Assembly: GCA_018340375.1 (NCBI GenBank)
Contig: JAFFJZ010000014.1
Coordinates: 7,874,001-7,938,000, forward strand
Length of the DNA: 64,000 nt
Reading direction: 5' to 3'
Origin: Gonatopus flavifemur
Taxonomy: Eukaryota > Arthropoda > Insecta > Hymenoptera > Dryinidae
Below the pieces are notes generated by a model. The model saw only the letters and a list, made by a program, of their open reading frames with translations. It had not been told where the DNA came from and did not search any database. Positions 34,640 to 45,209 of this stretch are shown in pieces. Position 1 is the first letter of the stretch. Each line of letters starts with the position of its first letter. The position numbers and the translations under genes were made by a program.

Positions 34640-35465
34640 TAACATTTTCAAGGATAATACAAAATCATAATGGCGAAGGATTTGTCTGTTCCATCGTCGT
34701 TAAAAAACCTCGTTGAAGAGAGGACAAAGGTATAATTCGAATATTCACTCGTAGGTTGAGGAAAGTGGAGTTGGCAGATGCCCGTATCGTTCCTTATCAA
34801 CGGATAGGAGAAGTCCAATATCGCGGACAATGGCGAATAAGTTTCATTCAAAAAAGTATAATCCGACGTTTCGACCGAGTTTCGCCCATTCTCAAGGATA
34901 ATACAGAATCTGTGAAATCACAGTGTAAAATGAGTACAAAATTTAGGTATAACATGATAAATTATCAAAAAATTACATTTCATGGTAGTGTCGTATCATT
35001 ATTATGTGTCAGAAAAATTTGGAGTAATAGTCATAATAATTGTGGTAATAATAATTCGGTAACTGTGCGTTATTGGTGCTCCGCGTGTATATAACAATGA
35101 AAAACATATATTGTATATAAAAAATAGAAATATTATATATAAAAAAAGATGAATATATATAAACACAAGAATATATATATATATTGTATATAAGACCATG
35201 TTGAATATCAACAAGGTTTATTGAGAGATTCTTACGATTTTGGTCTCATCGTGTATTATGAAATTCTGATGAATGGACCTGAGAAAAGAACATGTTTGTT
35301 AGAAAAATTTTTTAATCAAATCATCTCTCTTTTTATAAGCAACTTTTGATTGGGAACGAAGCTAGGAGCGCCAAGGTCGAGGTCTCACCCGAAAAAATTG
35401 GAACCTGGATGGAGATGAGGTCCTGACGAACGAGGAAGTGACTTTGCGTCGAAGACTTTGTCTGC
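34640..35465 (+). repeat. Left copy of a 0.8 kb inverted duplication (partner 37560-38370)
   Basis: Matches 37560-38370 in reverse complement along its length: TTTGATTGGGAACGAAGCTAGGAGC, TCTCACCCGAAAAAATTGG, GGTCCTGACGAACGAGGAAG and the hammerhead-like GAAACGTCGG motif (34863-34900, on the minus strand). No conserved frame is shared by the two copies. Possibly a terminal region of a Penelope-like or other retroelement. Confidence 0.7.
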
Positions 35466-37555
35466 ATCTGAAATTGTCTGCGTGGAAAATCTGCATATAA
35501 AATCTAACGGAAATGCCATCAATTCGCACAAAGAATGTGCATCGTTGCACGGTGAATATAACTCTATAATCGAACCGTTAACGGTGAAAAAGAGAAAAAT
35601 TCAAAATAACCGCGGAAACGTATAAGGTATGTCGGTAACATTACCAAAGTCATTTTCGTCTCCATCGATCCATTTAGAAGTTATCAATTCACACGCGATC
35701 ATGCTCGAATGTATGTGTTGCTCCCCTCCCCTCTCTCTCCATACAAAACTAGTGATCTACGAACATCGCCTTCGAATTCCTTCAATTGTCGACGACATGT
35801 ACCGTGTACTTTTCTTCTTCATTCTTACGTGAAAGTTAATCTCATGAAAGAGGAGAAAATGATGTTCTTTACATAGTGTTCCTCGTCCTCACTTATTTCT
35901 CAGTGTGAATATATATCAATTAACTTATTTATTCATTTATCCATTAAACTCTGATGCTAGTCAGAAAATTCTAAAATTCATCTAAAATCATCCATCTACA
36001 TCGTTGCTCGTCGCGAGACTAACGCTCTCCCACCGAAGAAAATTGCAACGGTTGCAATAAGAACAAATATCTGTAAGTATTTGTCTATCTGCTGATTGTT
36101 GTAATTTTTCTTCATAATTCTCGATTTAAATGTCTCTATGGACCGATTCTTTACCTTCCAACTGGTTATTTTCTATGAAATTTCAAAGTCATATCTAGTC
36201 CCATAACGTAACGATGTTCCGTTATATGTTTACATTTTCTGTAATTCCGGGGTTTTTTTCTTCATTTGATTTATAACATATAGAAAGAACGCATACTGGA
36301 TAATATGAGAGTCACCGGTTTTTCGCGAGGATTCCGCATCAGAAGGCACAGAATTTGCCAATCAATCATCACTACAAAGAGAGGAAGAAACACATACATC
36401 CGATTGAAATTGAGAATTCCGCTGTTCTATTCGTCGACCGTCGTCTTTCTAAACTTGTGAATACTTTCGTCGTAACGGCACGCGCCTCACGCGTACCAGG
36501 TGACGTGCCTCTGTAAATATATACATATACATATATATATATATATATTAATGTTTGTGTCGTACTTTATACGTGTATTATATTTGCGTCGATGTATTTA
36601 TCATAGGGTTTAACCACTACTCAATCCCTTGAGACCGTTTATCAAATTTTTGAATAATGACATGGACTTCCACATTATCAATGGTTCATCACCATAAACA
36701 AATTATCTTGACTACTGAAATCTTGTCAAAAATTCGATATATAAGAAATCCGTATCTCGCCTTCGGCTCGGGAAGACAAACTTCACACTCGTCGAAAATT
36801 TCCCACTTTCCACCCTTGATGAACAATATACTATTCTCCCGTGCTACTCACCTCTTTGGGCTTACGAACCCCTCTTTTTCTCCCAAGTTCTATGTGATTT
36901 ACTATTTTGACCCTAATAACTGGTCTAGGGGATGAGAATAGAGAAAAAATACATCTCAACTTGGGCGTTGGCCCACTGGTCGTTGTTACTTGTCCCGATG
37001 TATAACGTAATTGGGCCTCAATTCGGTTTTTTATTACAAATTGATGAATACGGTGCACCCTATTGTTTTCTTCGAATTCAAATATACATCGTCTCTCAAT
37101 GGTATCCTGAGAGAATTAGAATTCTCAGAGAAAAAATGTCTTCCAAGAAAATTCTTTCAAATTGTTAATTCTTCAAAATTACCAAACTTCTCAAGTTCTT
37201 GAAATTCCAAATAATTACGAGAGAATATCCATTAAAACTCCTTCTCATATAATTTTTGGTCATATTTCATCCCATCAATTTTTTTCCCCTTTTTGAATAT
37301 CATCTGATTTCTTCTCCATTATCTGCCGTTCATTCAATTTCATGACCAGATCTGTTCTCATTCTTTACGCTTTATTTCAGTTTCGAGTGATTCTTGGAAT
37401 TTTTTACACTCCCTCTGCTGCCCTCTCTACTTCTATCTTGAAAGGGTCTGCAACAAAAGTTAGTTGAGTCGGGCAGAGCGCGACGGTCTCGCCCCCCCCC
37501 CTCAAGAATTGTCTCACTGGACTCAGATTCGGCCCCCTCACTTCGAAAGTTGACT
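35466..37555. other. Spacer between inverted copies; no recognisable gene
   Basis: Includes a (TA)n tract near 36525-36550 and a C9 run near 37490. Short open frames at 36657-36935 and 36932-37168 show no motif I recognise. Confidence 0.5.
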
Positions 37556-37559
37556 TAGC

Positions 37560-38461
37560 GTCTCGACAAAGTCTTCGACGCAAAGTCACTTCCTCGTTCG
37601 TCAGGACCTTATCTTCGTCCGGGTTCCAATTTTTTCGGGTGAGACCTCGACCTTGGCGCTCCTAGCTTTGTTCCCAATCAAAAGTTGCTTATGAAAAGAG
37701 AGATGATTCGGTTCAAAAATTCTTTTGGCAAAAATGTTCTTTTCTCAGGTCCATTCACTAGAATTTCATAATACACGATAAGATCAAAATCGTAAGAATC
37801 TCTCAATAAACTTTGTTGATATTCAACATGGTCTTATATACAATATTTATATATTCTTGTGTTTATATATATTCATCTTTTTTTATATATAAGATTTCTA
37901 TTTTTTATATACAATATATGTTTTTCATTGTTATATGCACGCGGAGCACCAGTAACGCACAGTTACCGAATTATTATTACCACAATTATTATTACTATTA
38001 CCCCGAATTTTTCCGACACATAATAATGATACGGCACTACCATGAAATGTAATTTTTTGATAATTTACTATGTTATACCTAAATTTTGTACTCATTTTAC
38101 ACTGTGATTTCACAGATTTTGTATTATCCTTGAAAATGGCCGAAACTCGGTCGAAACGTCGGATTTTACTTTTTTGAATAAAAGTTATTCGCCATTGCCC
38201 GCGATATTGGACTTCTTCTATCCGTTAATAAGGAACGATACGGGCATCTGCCAACTCCACTTTCCTCAACCTACGAGTGAATATTCGAATTCTACCTCTG
38301 TCCTCTTTTCAACGACGATGGAACGGACAAATCCTCCGCCGTTATGATTCTGTATTATCCTTGGAAATGGCCGAAACTCGGTCGAAACGTCGGATTTTAC
38401 TTTTTTGAATAAAAGTTATTCGCCATTGCCCGCGATATTGGACTTCTTCTATCCGTTAATA
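37560..38461 (-). repeat. Right copy of the inverted duplication, with a partial tandem repeat
   Basis: Reverse complement of 34640-35465 to about 38370. A segment of about 105 bp is present twice in direct orientation (about 38120-38226 and 38348-38461), from TGTATTATCCTTG through the hammerhead-like motif to TTCTTCTATCCGTTAATAA. The hammerhead-like motif is at 38129-38162 and 38359-38392. Confidence 0.7.
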
Positions 38462-38462
38462 A

Positions 38463-38802
38463 TTTATTCTGATACATAGTTCAAAGTGTTTTGTCTCTTC
38501 AGATACCCAAGAACGTTTCAAAAAAAACATTTTATTCTAAGTATCTAGGTTTCATTGAAAACATGTCATTCAATCGAATATTTTGATCACAGTCTTCTTG
38601 TATTGTAAGAGTTCCTTCCAGATTCATATTATATACTCTTACTGAAATACATTGAAAATCTGAATTATTCTTCGACTTATTTTTCATAGACTTCTTCAAT
38701 AGCTTATGTATATGTTTATCAATCATATAACACCAATATACAACTATCCAATCTCATTGTAAAATATAACACCTTTTCATGTATACATCTTATACATCTG
38801 TA
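38463..38802 (+). repeat. Left arm of inverted repeat around the GC-rich island
   Basis: Pairs with 40105-40445: TCTGATACATAGTT, AGATACCCAAGAAC, AAGACTGTGATC-type, TATGTATATGTTTATCAATC and related segments occur inverted there at about 85 per cent identity by eye. AT-rich, no gene. The 108 bp from 38803 to 38910 is an unpaired loop segment. Confidence 0.7.
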
Positions 38803-38910
38803 CCATTTGCTGTGAAACATTCATTATATTTCGAAAATTTATCACAATTGATGGAATCATTATCCATAATTCAACCTAACATGAACAAGATAAACTGAAT
38901 GTTTGTTTAT

Positions 38911-40103
38911 CCCAAATAATGACGATGTATGTCTGGGCCTGGGGGACACCTACTTGGAACACACAAGAAGACGATGGTCGTCAGTCAGTGCACACAGGTT
39001 TGGCGGAGCTTGTTTGGTTGGTTTGGTTTTGGTTGGAGCTCTGGCCCCCGCCCCCCGATGGAGGTTCAGAGGGAGAGGCGAGTTTGGTGGTCGGCATAAG
39101 TTTGAACTCCTCCGGTTGCAAGCAAAATGCCAGCTCGGCCACGAAGTTGACGGCCGAGATGTTAGGCTGCGAAGACTGCTGGATACACTGGACTCTCACC
39201 AGCGGGTATCCAATATTTATACCGAGAGCGAAGGAAACGGTAACTCGTGGACGCACTCTCACTTTTATGGGGGAAACCCCCACTACCCGTGGTCCGCTTG
39301 TAGCGCTCGGGTGTATGTTACTGGTCGGGCCGAAGAGATCAACTACGACATAGGCTGCCATTTGATGGTGTGCAACGACCTCGACGTCGATCCCTTTCAC
39401 CTGGAATGCTCGGTCTCCGGGAATGATGGAATCTCCCAGAGTATATGTGGATTGTGTGTTTGAAGGCACCACTCCACCCCACCAATCATGCAGCAAGTCA
39501 AGCCGTCGGGCGGAAGGCCGACGGATTCCTCTCCTTCGAGTCATATTTTAAGCTGAAACAGTAATACATAGCACACATATGTTCGACCATCACGTCAATA
39601 TATAGGGACAATTGGCACTTGGCGGCCGGCCGTGCCCCCACACCACGTCAGAGTGTACCAATTTGTGGGGGGTAATGGGGTGTGCGTTTAATAATCATTA
39701 CCCTGATTCACAAACTTTCTTACAACTATCCTGATGCTTGACAGTGCCGACGGCGTAGTAGGTTAGATGTATGAACCGTTGCCCCGCGCCATTCTCAAAG
39801 AATAATATTCAAAGTGAACTATATCCCTACATCAAGTGAACCACAGACACAAACATGAAATCCAGATCGTCCAAAAATTTCCAGCGATATATTAACACAA
39901 AAGCACCGCTGCACGATATGTTGGTCGTCGCGTATGCCTTCGGCGATGGTCTGCCGTGATGAACTCCCCCAAATAATGACGACGTATGTCTGGGCCTGGG
40001 GGACACCTACCTGGAACACACAAGGAGACGATGGTCGTCAGTCAGTGCACACAGGTTTGGCGGAGCTTAGTTGGTTGGTTTGGTTTTGGTTGGAGCTCTG
40101 GCC
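38911..40103 (-). other. GC-rich island with 136-bp direct terminal repeats; possible endogenous viral or satellite insertion
   Basis: Sharply GC-richer than its AT-rich surroundings. The first and last 136 bp (38911-39046 and 39968-40103) are direct repeats with few differences, 1057 bp apart. They begin CCCAAATAATGACGA and end GGAGCTCTGGCC, so they lack the TG...CA ends of LTRs. A tandem or greater-than-unit-length copy of a circular DNA of about 1.06 kb would look like this; so would an ordinary tandem duplication. It lies between the loop and the right arm of the inverted repeat 38463-38802 / 40105-40445. Confidence 0.5.
38981..39544 (-). CDS. Capsid-like hypothetical protein, 187 residues
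   Basis: Uninterrupted minus-strand frame starting MTRRRGIRRPSARR, an Arg-rich N terminus as in many small-virus coat proteins. The middle has alternating hydrophobic, beta-strand-like segments (AAYVVVDLFGP, VRVRPRVTVSFALGINIGY) and the tail is Gly/Asn/Gln-rich (PSGGGGQSSNQNQTNQ). Its C terminus and stop lie in the left direct repeat. I do not recognise the family, and no replication protein accompanies it. Caution: two plus-strand frames (38903-39463, 38919-39353) are also open across it, which weakens the case because GC-rich DNA has few stops by chance. It could be an endogenised viral gene, a domesticated gene or a spurious frame. Confidence 0.35.
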   Translation of the reverse strand: MTRRRGIRRPSARRLDLLHDWWGGVVPSNTQSTYTLGDSIIPGDRAFQVKGIDVEVVAHHQMAAYVVVDLFGPTSNIHPSATSGPRVVGVSPIKVRVRPRVTVSFALGINIGYPLVRVQCIQQSSQPNISAVNFVAELAFCLQPEEFKLMPTTKLASPSEPPSGGGGQSSNQNQTNQTSSAKPVCTD

Positions 40104-40104
40104 A

Positions 40105-40445
40105 CAGGTATATGAGATGGATACATGAGAAGGTATTACATTTTACAATGAAATTGAATAGTTGTATATTAGTGTAACACGATTGATAAACATATACATA
40201 AGCCATTAGAAAAGCCCATGAAAAATAAGTCGAAGAATAATTCAGATTTTCAATGTATTTTAGTGAGAATATATAATATGAATCTGAAAGGAACTCTTAC
40301 AATACAAGAAGACTGTGATTGAAATATTCCATTGAATGACATATGTTTTCGATGGAACCTAGATACTTGGAATGGAATGTTTTGTTTGAAAGGTTCTTGG
40401 GTATCTGAAAAGATGAAAAACTTCAAACTATGTATCAGCATGAAT
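40105..40445 (-). repeat. Right arm of inverted repeat around the GC-rich island
   Basis: Reverse complement of 38463-38802. It begins directly after the last base of the right 136-bp repeat. Confidence 0.7.
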
Positions 40446-40738
40446 GTTTCATGATTCAAAAGTGTAAAATTACTGGGGTTTCGTGAAAATTGTTTGTATG
40501 ACTCAATTAATCACAGAAAACAAACTCTTTTATGAAAAATCAACCCAAAGAACTGAAATGATTTCCAGTACATCCAGTACTGAAATATCAATTTGAAAAG
40601 CTCTCGTAAGATTTAATTAAGAATAGTTTTATGAAATTGAAAGAGATCTACAATTGCAATTTCCATAAATAAAATCAACATTAAGGTTCATATATACAGT
40701 TCAAACAACCTAGATATGATCTTCTACAAGGATATGTA

Positions 40739-40927
40739 GTATCGATCGACTATATCCAATTTTGTTCATCGATCCATGGCATCGATCAACTGTATCCAAT
40801 ATTGTTCATGAATACATGGTATCGATCAACTACATCCAATATTGTTCATCGATACATGGTATTGATCAACTATATCCAGTATTGTTCATTGTTGCAGGGT
40901 ATCCTCACTATTGTTCATGAATACATG
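40739..40927 (+). repeat. 40-bp tandem repeat, 4.7 copies
   Basis: Four full units of 40 bp starting GTATCGATC(G/A)ACTA, each with TATCCAATATTGTTCAT and ending (C/A)CATGG or similar, followed by a 29-bp partial unit with an internal deletion (40899-40927). Confidence 0.9.
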
Positions 40928-40929
40928 GT

Positions 40930-41699
40930 ATCAGACACAGTGACTAATGAGGTATGAGACATGAGGTATTGGCTAATGACCCCTAGGATTATCAATTATT
41001 CGTATCATACAGAACTAAAGGTATCCAAGATGAGTACCATCACTTTTAATAAGAAAATTCCATAAGTTCCCAAGGGAATAAAATAATGATCCTGAAAGTA
41101 AACAAAAGTTTAGATGAATATTCAAAACCAAGCATTGCAAGAAATAGAAAATCTGAGCATCGATTTAATATGAATAAGCTGGGATATTTTACTCTAAGAC
41201 AGGTGATATTGGAATTCACAAATAGGCGAAGTATAATTCATTCTCCACTTACGAGTGATACTTTTCATTCTAGTTTGAGAAGTGGAGAGATTCACTCTAC
41301 TAAAGTGATCTTGTCACTCATGGAGAGTGAAAGTGCTAATGCATTTTACATTGACAGTGGAAATTTCACTTTCAGAAATTTAGGGGGTATGAATTTATTT
41401 ATGAATTTATGATTTAGGGGGTTATTATACTGTAGTAATAACTACAACTCTTCACTTAGAATATAGATGCAATCGAGAGAAATTACCTCTCGAGTCTTGA
41501 AATGAATAAAAAGTTATTTGCACTTATGAAATATGCCAATATTGTTGCTCAATTCCTACTCATTTTTGAAGTTAATCCATCAAAAATGTCGTCTTTCCTG
41601 ATGAAAAGTGCAAGGAACATTTTACTCAATTCAAGATTGAAAAGCTCATGTCTCTTCATTCAATTTATACCCGGAGTGAATACTTGTAATTATCGGTAG
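40930..41699. other. No recognisable gene
   Basis: AT-rich. Open frames at 41086-41412 and 41502-41699 have no motif I know. Confidence 0.45.
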
Positions 41700-42760
41700 A
41701 GAAGATTCTACTCTATTATTATTAAGTAGTTCAGATTATCAAATACTGATGAGTAACTCATTAGTTTGTCCCAATCAATGCTAGTTGGATCCAACTTATC
41801 AGTTATTGACTAGCCTCTTGCTAGTTTTTCCTAATTAGTTCTTCCTTCTTAGTGCCTCATCGGTCATAGGGAAGAACTTGTAACATTCCTACCAGGGATT
41901 AAACGTGCAAAATTCGAATTTCAATGTGAATTTATTACATTCAATAGGAATGAATAGGTTTCATTAACCACGGTTGAAGCACACTTTCAGATGATCTGAA
42001 AATGTCTTGCGAATTATATATTCCATCCCTGTAACTCATCCAAGACACAGATTTTTCAGGTGAAATTCACGTTCATTATACGGACATTTATGTTCAAGGA
42101 ATGTTCGGACCATCCAATGTCCGAACGTTCCATGCACCTCCACTGAATATATTCAGTGATACAAGAATATAAGTGAGTATAAGAATATATTCCTTGGGCC
42201 TTCGTGTTTTTTTGGAATTACAAACTATGACCGTAGAATTCTCTTGTACGCCTGTTCAAAATATCTCATTGAACCCATTGATTCCGATGCAGATTCTATT
42301 GGTTCAATAAAATTCTTTAAGCAGGAGTACTTGATCGAGTTAAGTTTTCAATCCGTGCAACATCAATCCAACGTGATTCAGTTTGGTCAGTAGAAACAAT
42401 GCACACTATGAGATTATAAAAATTTTTATAATGAAAGGCGCCAATTATTTGATTTTATATCAAAATTGATATTTTTTTAATTCAGGCCTATAATCATTAT
42501 CGGTATATTATTATATTATTAATATTGTGATTTTGATTTTCAAGATATCTGAAAGATGTCTTTTATTGAATCTTTAAAGACATCTTTGAAATAAAATCTA
42601 TTAGACATCTTTAAGATAACTTCAAGAGACTTCTTAGGAATGTCTTCAGTGAGACATCTAAAAGAAGTCTATAATTTGTCTTCTAGAAATGTCGAAAAGA
42701 TGTCTTTTCTGAGACATCTTTTAGATGTCTTTAGGATTTGTATGTTTATTGGGTTGTTGG
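41700..42760. repeat. Degenerate inverted partner of 34060-34545
   Basis: 41760-41880 holds CTAGTT/ATCAGT motifs complementary to the ACTAGCAAGTAACTGATGAG set, then TCCTACCAGGGATTAAA and ATAGGAATGAATAGG. 42535-42740 is an array of AGACATCTTTAA and AAGATGTCTTTT variants. The intervening 41960-42530 is unassigned. Confidence 0.4.
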
Positions 42761-45100
42761 AGAATGAATTATTCAAATGAGTTTCTCAATAAAGTGTCAT
42801 TCTCACGTTATTGTTATTGGTTATTGTTCATTCTGACAATTATGGGAAAGCAATAGCAATAACAGAAAGTTACCAGTAATATTATGCTGAGCAATGAAAT
42901 TGGAAGGCGAGGGATAATCCCTCGATAATGAATTCCCTGCGTACATCTCGGCACACACATAAATACCTACAGGAAGAAAATATTCCATTTAGGTATGATG
43001 GAAATAACAAAAACATGTGACACAAGAAAATTGAAATAGGTACGTGAAGAGCCACGCAGTGGAGATGAAATCGAAAAATATTTCTAGGTTTGAAAATTAG
43101 ATGACGAAACCAAATTTGACGTTAGTATCATATCTTACTATCTGTTTCTTCATGTAGGCAAATTTCTGTCTATGTGTAATACAATGAAGATTGATCAATC
43201 AACATACATTCAATATTCCATTTCGCATAACATAAGCAAACAGATTACAGCTGTGGGGTACGCGATGAGATGAGTCGTATCATTTGAATGTTTACAGCCC
43301 GCAGACCGATCGCGTTGAACTCCCGAGCGCTTCTGTTTTGGAACTCTCACAATCCAACATGAACATTGTTACCAAACACTGTTACCAAACATTGATATTG
43401 ACAGAGTTCGGAATATATTGAACTCGTACAGTACAATATCCCTCGTACTCATACGACACAAGTCTTTTTGAGCTCTCATAATTCAATTCGATTGGGACAT
43501 TAGAATCCACAAAGCATTGAACTCTGACAGTTGAAACTTTTCCTCCGTGTACCTAGTAAATTGACGTCAAATACTCCGTGAGACAATTTTCCTCACAACA
43601 TCGAAAATCATTGGCTCACTTCAAAAATTTTTGCCTCAATCTGACATGGCATCACCCCTATCTAATAAACTCATATCATCAAAAATATCTTTTCGGAACA
43701 TTCTTATGAAGATGATGTCGATTGGTAACGTAGATGATACACTCCGGAAAATATATTTCCATTGGGGAGAATACAAATATGCTGAAATTTGCACTCATTT
43801 ATAAGATATATTGAAAAATGCACGTCTCCATAGAATTCTCTGGAATATACACCAAACTATAAGAGATTCAAGAATATGCCTTCACAAATATGGCTTGCAT
43901 GGTCCATTTCGACCTGAAGCGAATAAATATCACAGCTATTTGACCATCAGTTGCAGAATGAGAAATATGCTTTTGCATGTTCCTAGTTGCCCTAGCGATT
44001 ATACATACTCCTGTGATAGAAACTTGACCTCCGATGTGTTGAAGTTAGCAGATGAACAGCTCTATTCTCCATTTTTCGAATCTCGATGAAGTCTACGTCT
44101 TAATATCTCTACTTCTGATTCTCTCTCTCCTCACATAAGTCCATCCTTGAATATGAGTGATTCTAAATATCTCTGTTCCTGAATATCTTCATTCCCCCAT
44201 ATCACTACCTCTTCACATCTCTATGCTCAATATATATCGCAAACAAAAGGAACACATGACCTTCAATGTAGATCCTTTTTGTTCTCGAAATACATCAATT
44301 ATGGAGATGTCAGAGAGTAGTGATATGTGTGAGTAGAGATATTTAGGAACAGATATGTTCACGATCAATTATATTCAGAAATACACTCTTCTCAGAAGAG
44401 ACATTATTAGGAATAAAGATATTTGGGAATACAGATATTCAACCCTTGAACCGTAACCCTCCTTAAGATCACGTCTCACAAACCGCTATTATCTTCTAGA
44501 TATTCAAAGTTGTGAGAAGTGGAGAAAACATTTCTTCGATCATTAGGAATGTCTACGAGGTAGGACAGGGGGTTTATGTACAGAACTCAGTGAGCAATTC
44601 TGAGTAAAGTAGGAATGAAATTTCCAACAATTTGACCGGGAGAGTTCGAATTACGGGCAAATACAATTTTGATGGCGATCTGTGAGACCAAAGTCACGGT
44701 TAGAGGATCAAGAATGGAGATGTTCAAGAGTGGAGGTATTTGGAAATGGAAATATTCAGGATTAGGGATATTTGAGAATACAGATATTCAGACATAGACT
44801 TGACTGAGAATAGAGTTGTTTATCTGCCCTGAAGTTCCACTGCTGTGTTCAAAATTGAATCTCACGATAATGAAGATCAACACAAATCAAGCACAGAAAC
44901 TTTTCAACTCCTAGCTTCTGCTACTATCCAGTCCTATGTCCCATGTTCTCATAAGAATCATGTGGAATTCACAAAGTGATTCAATTAAATATTTTACGAT
45001 ATTATTCGTGATTCCAAATCCACATCTGATGTCAATTCATATTCTAATTGACACGAACCCATTAACTCATAAACTGTATTCTCCACTTCTTTGTCCACAG
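42761..45100. other. No recognisable gene; degenerate repeats at 44100-44830
   Basis: A 92-codon frame at 43811-44089 is unrecognised. From 44100 to 44830, short variants of GGAATACAGATATTCAG and TAGAGATATTTAGGAAC occur in both orientations, suggesting an old low-copy satellite. Confidence 0.4.
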
Positions 45101-45205
45101 ATTATACCTGTTTAGTGTGGGGCAAAACGTGTTCCTCAGGACGTGGGAATTGCTGGCTTTACAATGGTGGAACCTTAAGATATTTGCTGAACTTCACCGC
45201 AGCGA
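45101..45205 (+). CDS. Single exon of an organic anion transporter polypeptide (Oatp/SLCO family)
   Basis: A 105-bp exon bounded by a pyrimidine tract plus CAG (TTTGTCCACAG, 45090-45100) and a GTGAGT donor (45206-45211). Both junctions interrupt a codon after its first base (phase 1/1), so the exon can be spliced in frame. It encodes YTCLVWGKTCSSGRGNCW and LYNGGTLRYLLNFTAA. From family knowledge, Oatps carry a CLVW-CG-GNCWLYD segment in the last extracellular loop followed by LRY at the start of the penultimate membrane helix. I see no neighbouring exon in the window. The rest of the gene may lie beyond long TE-filled introns, or this may be a fragment. No stop or frameshift lies within it. 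Confidence 0.62.
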
Positions 45206-45209
45206 GTGA

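Noticed and set aside
38903..39463. Plus-strand 186-codon frame in the GC-rich island
   Set aside because: Opposite to the minus-strand frame and without features of a protein family; kept only as a caution for the capsid-like call.
38911..40103. 136-bp direct repeats as LTRs of a small retroelement
   Set aside because: The repeats do not start with TG or end with CA, and no primer-binding or polypurine site is evident next to them; not excluded but less likely.
40739..40927. CRISPR-like array
   Set aside because: Adjacent 40-bp units have no unique spacers; it is a simple tandem repeat.
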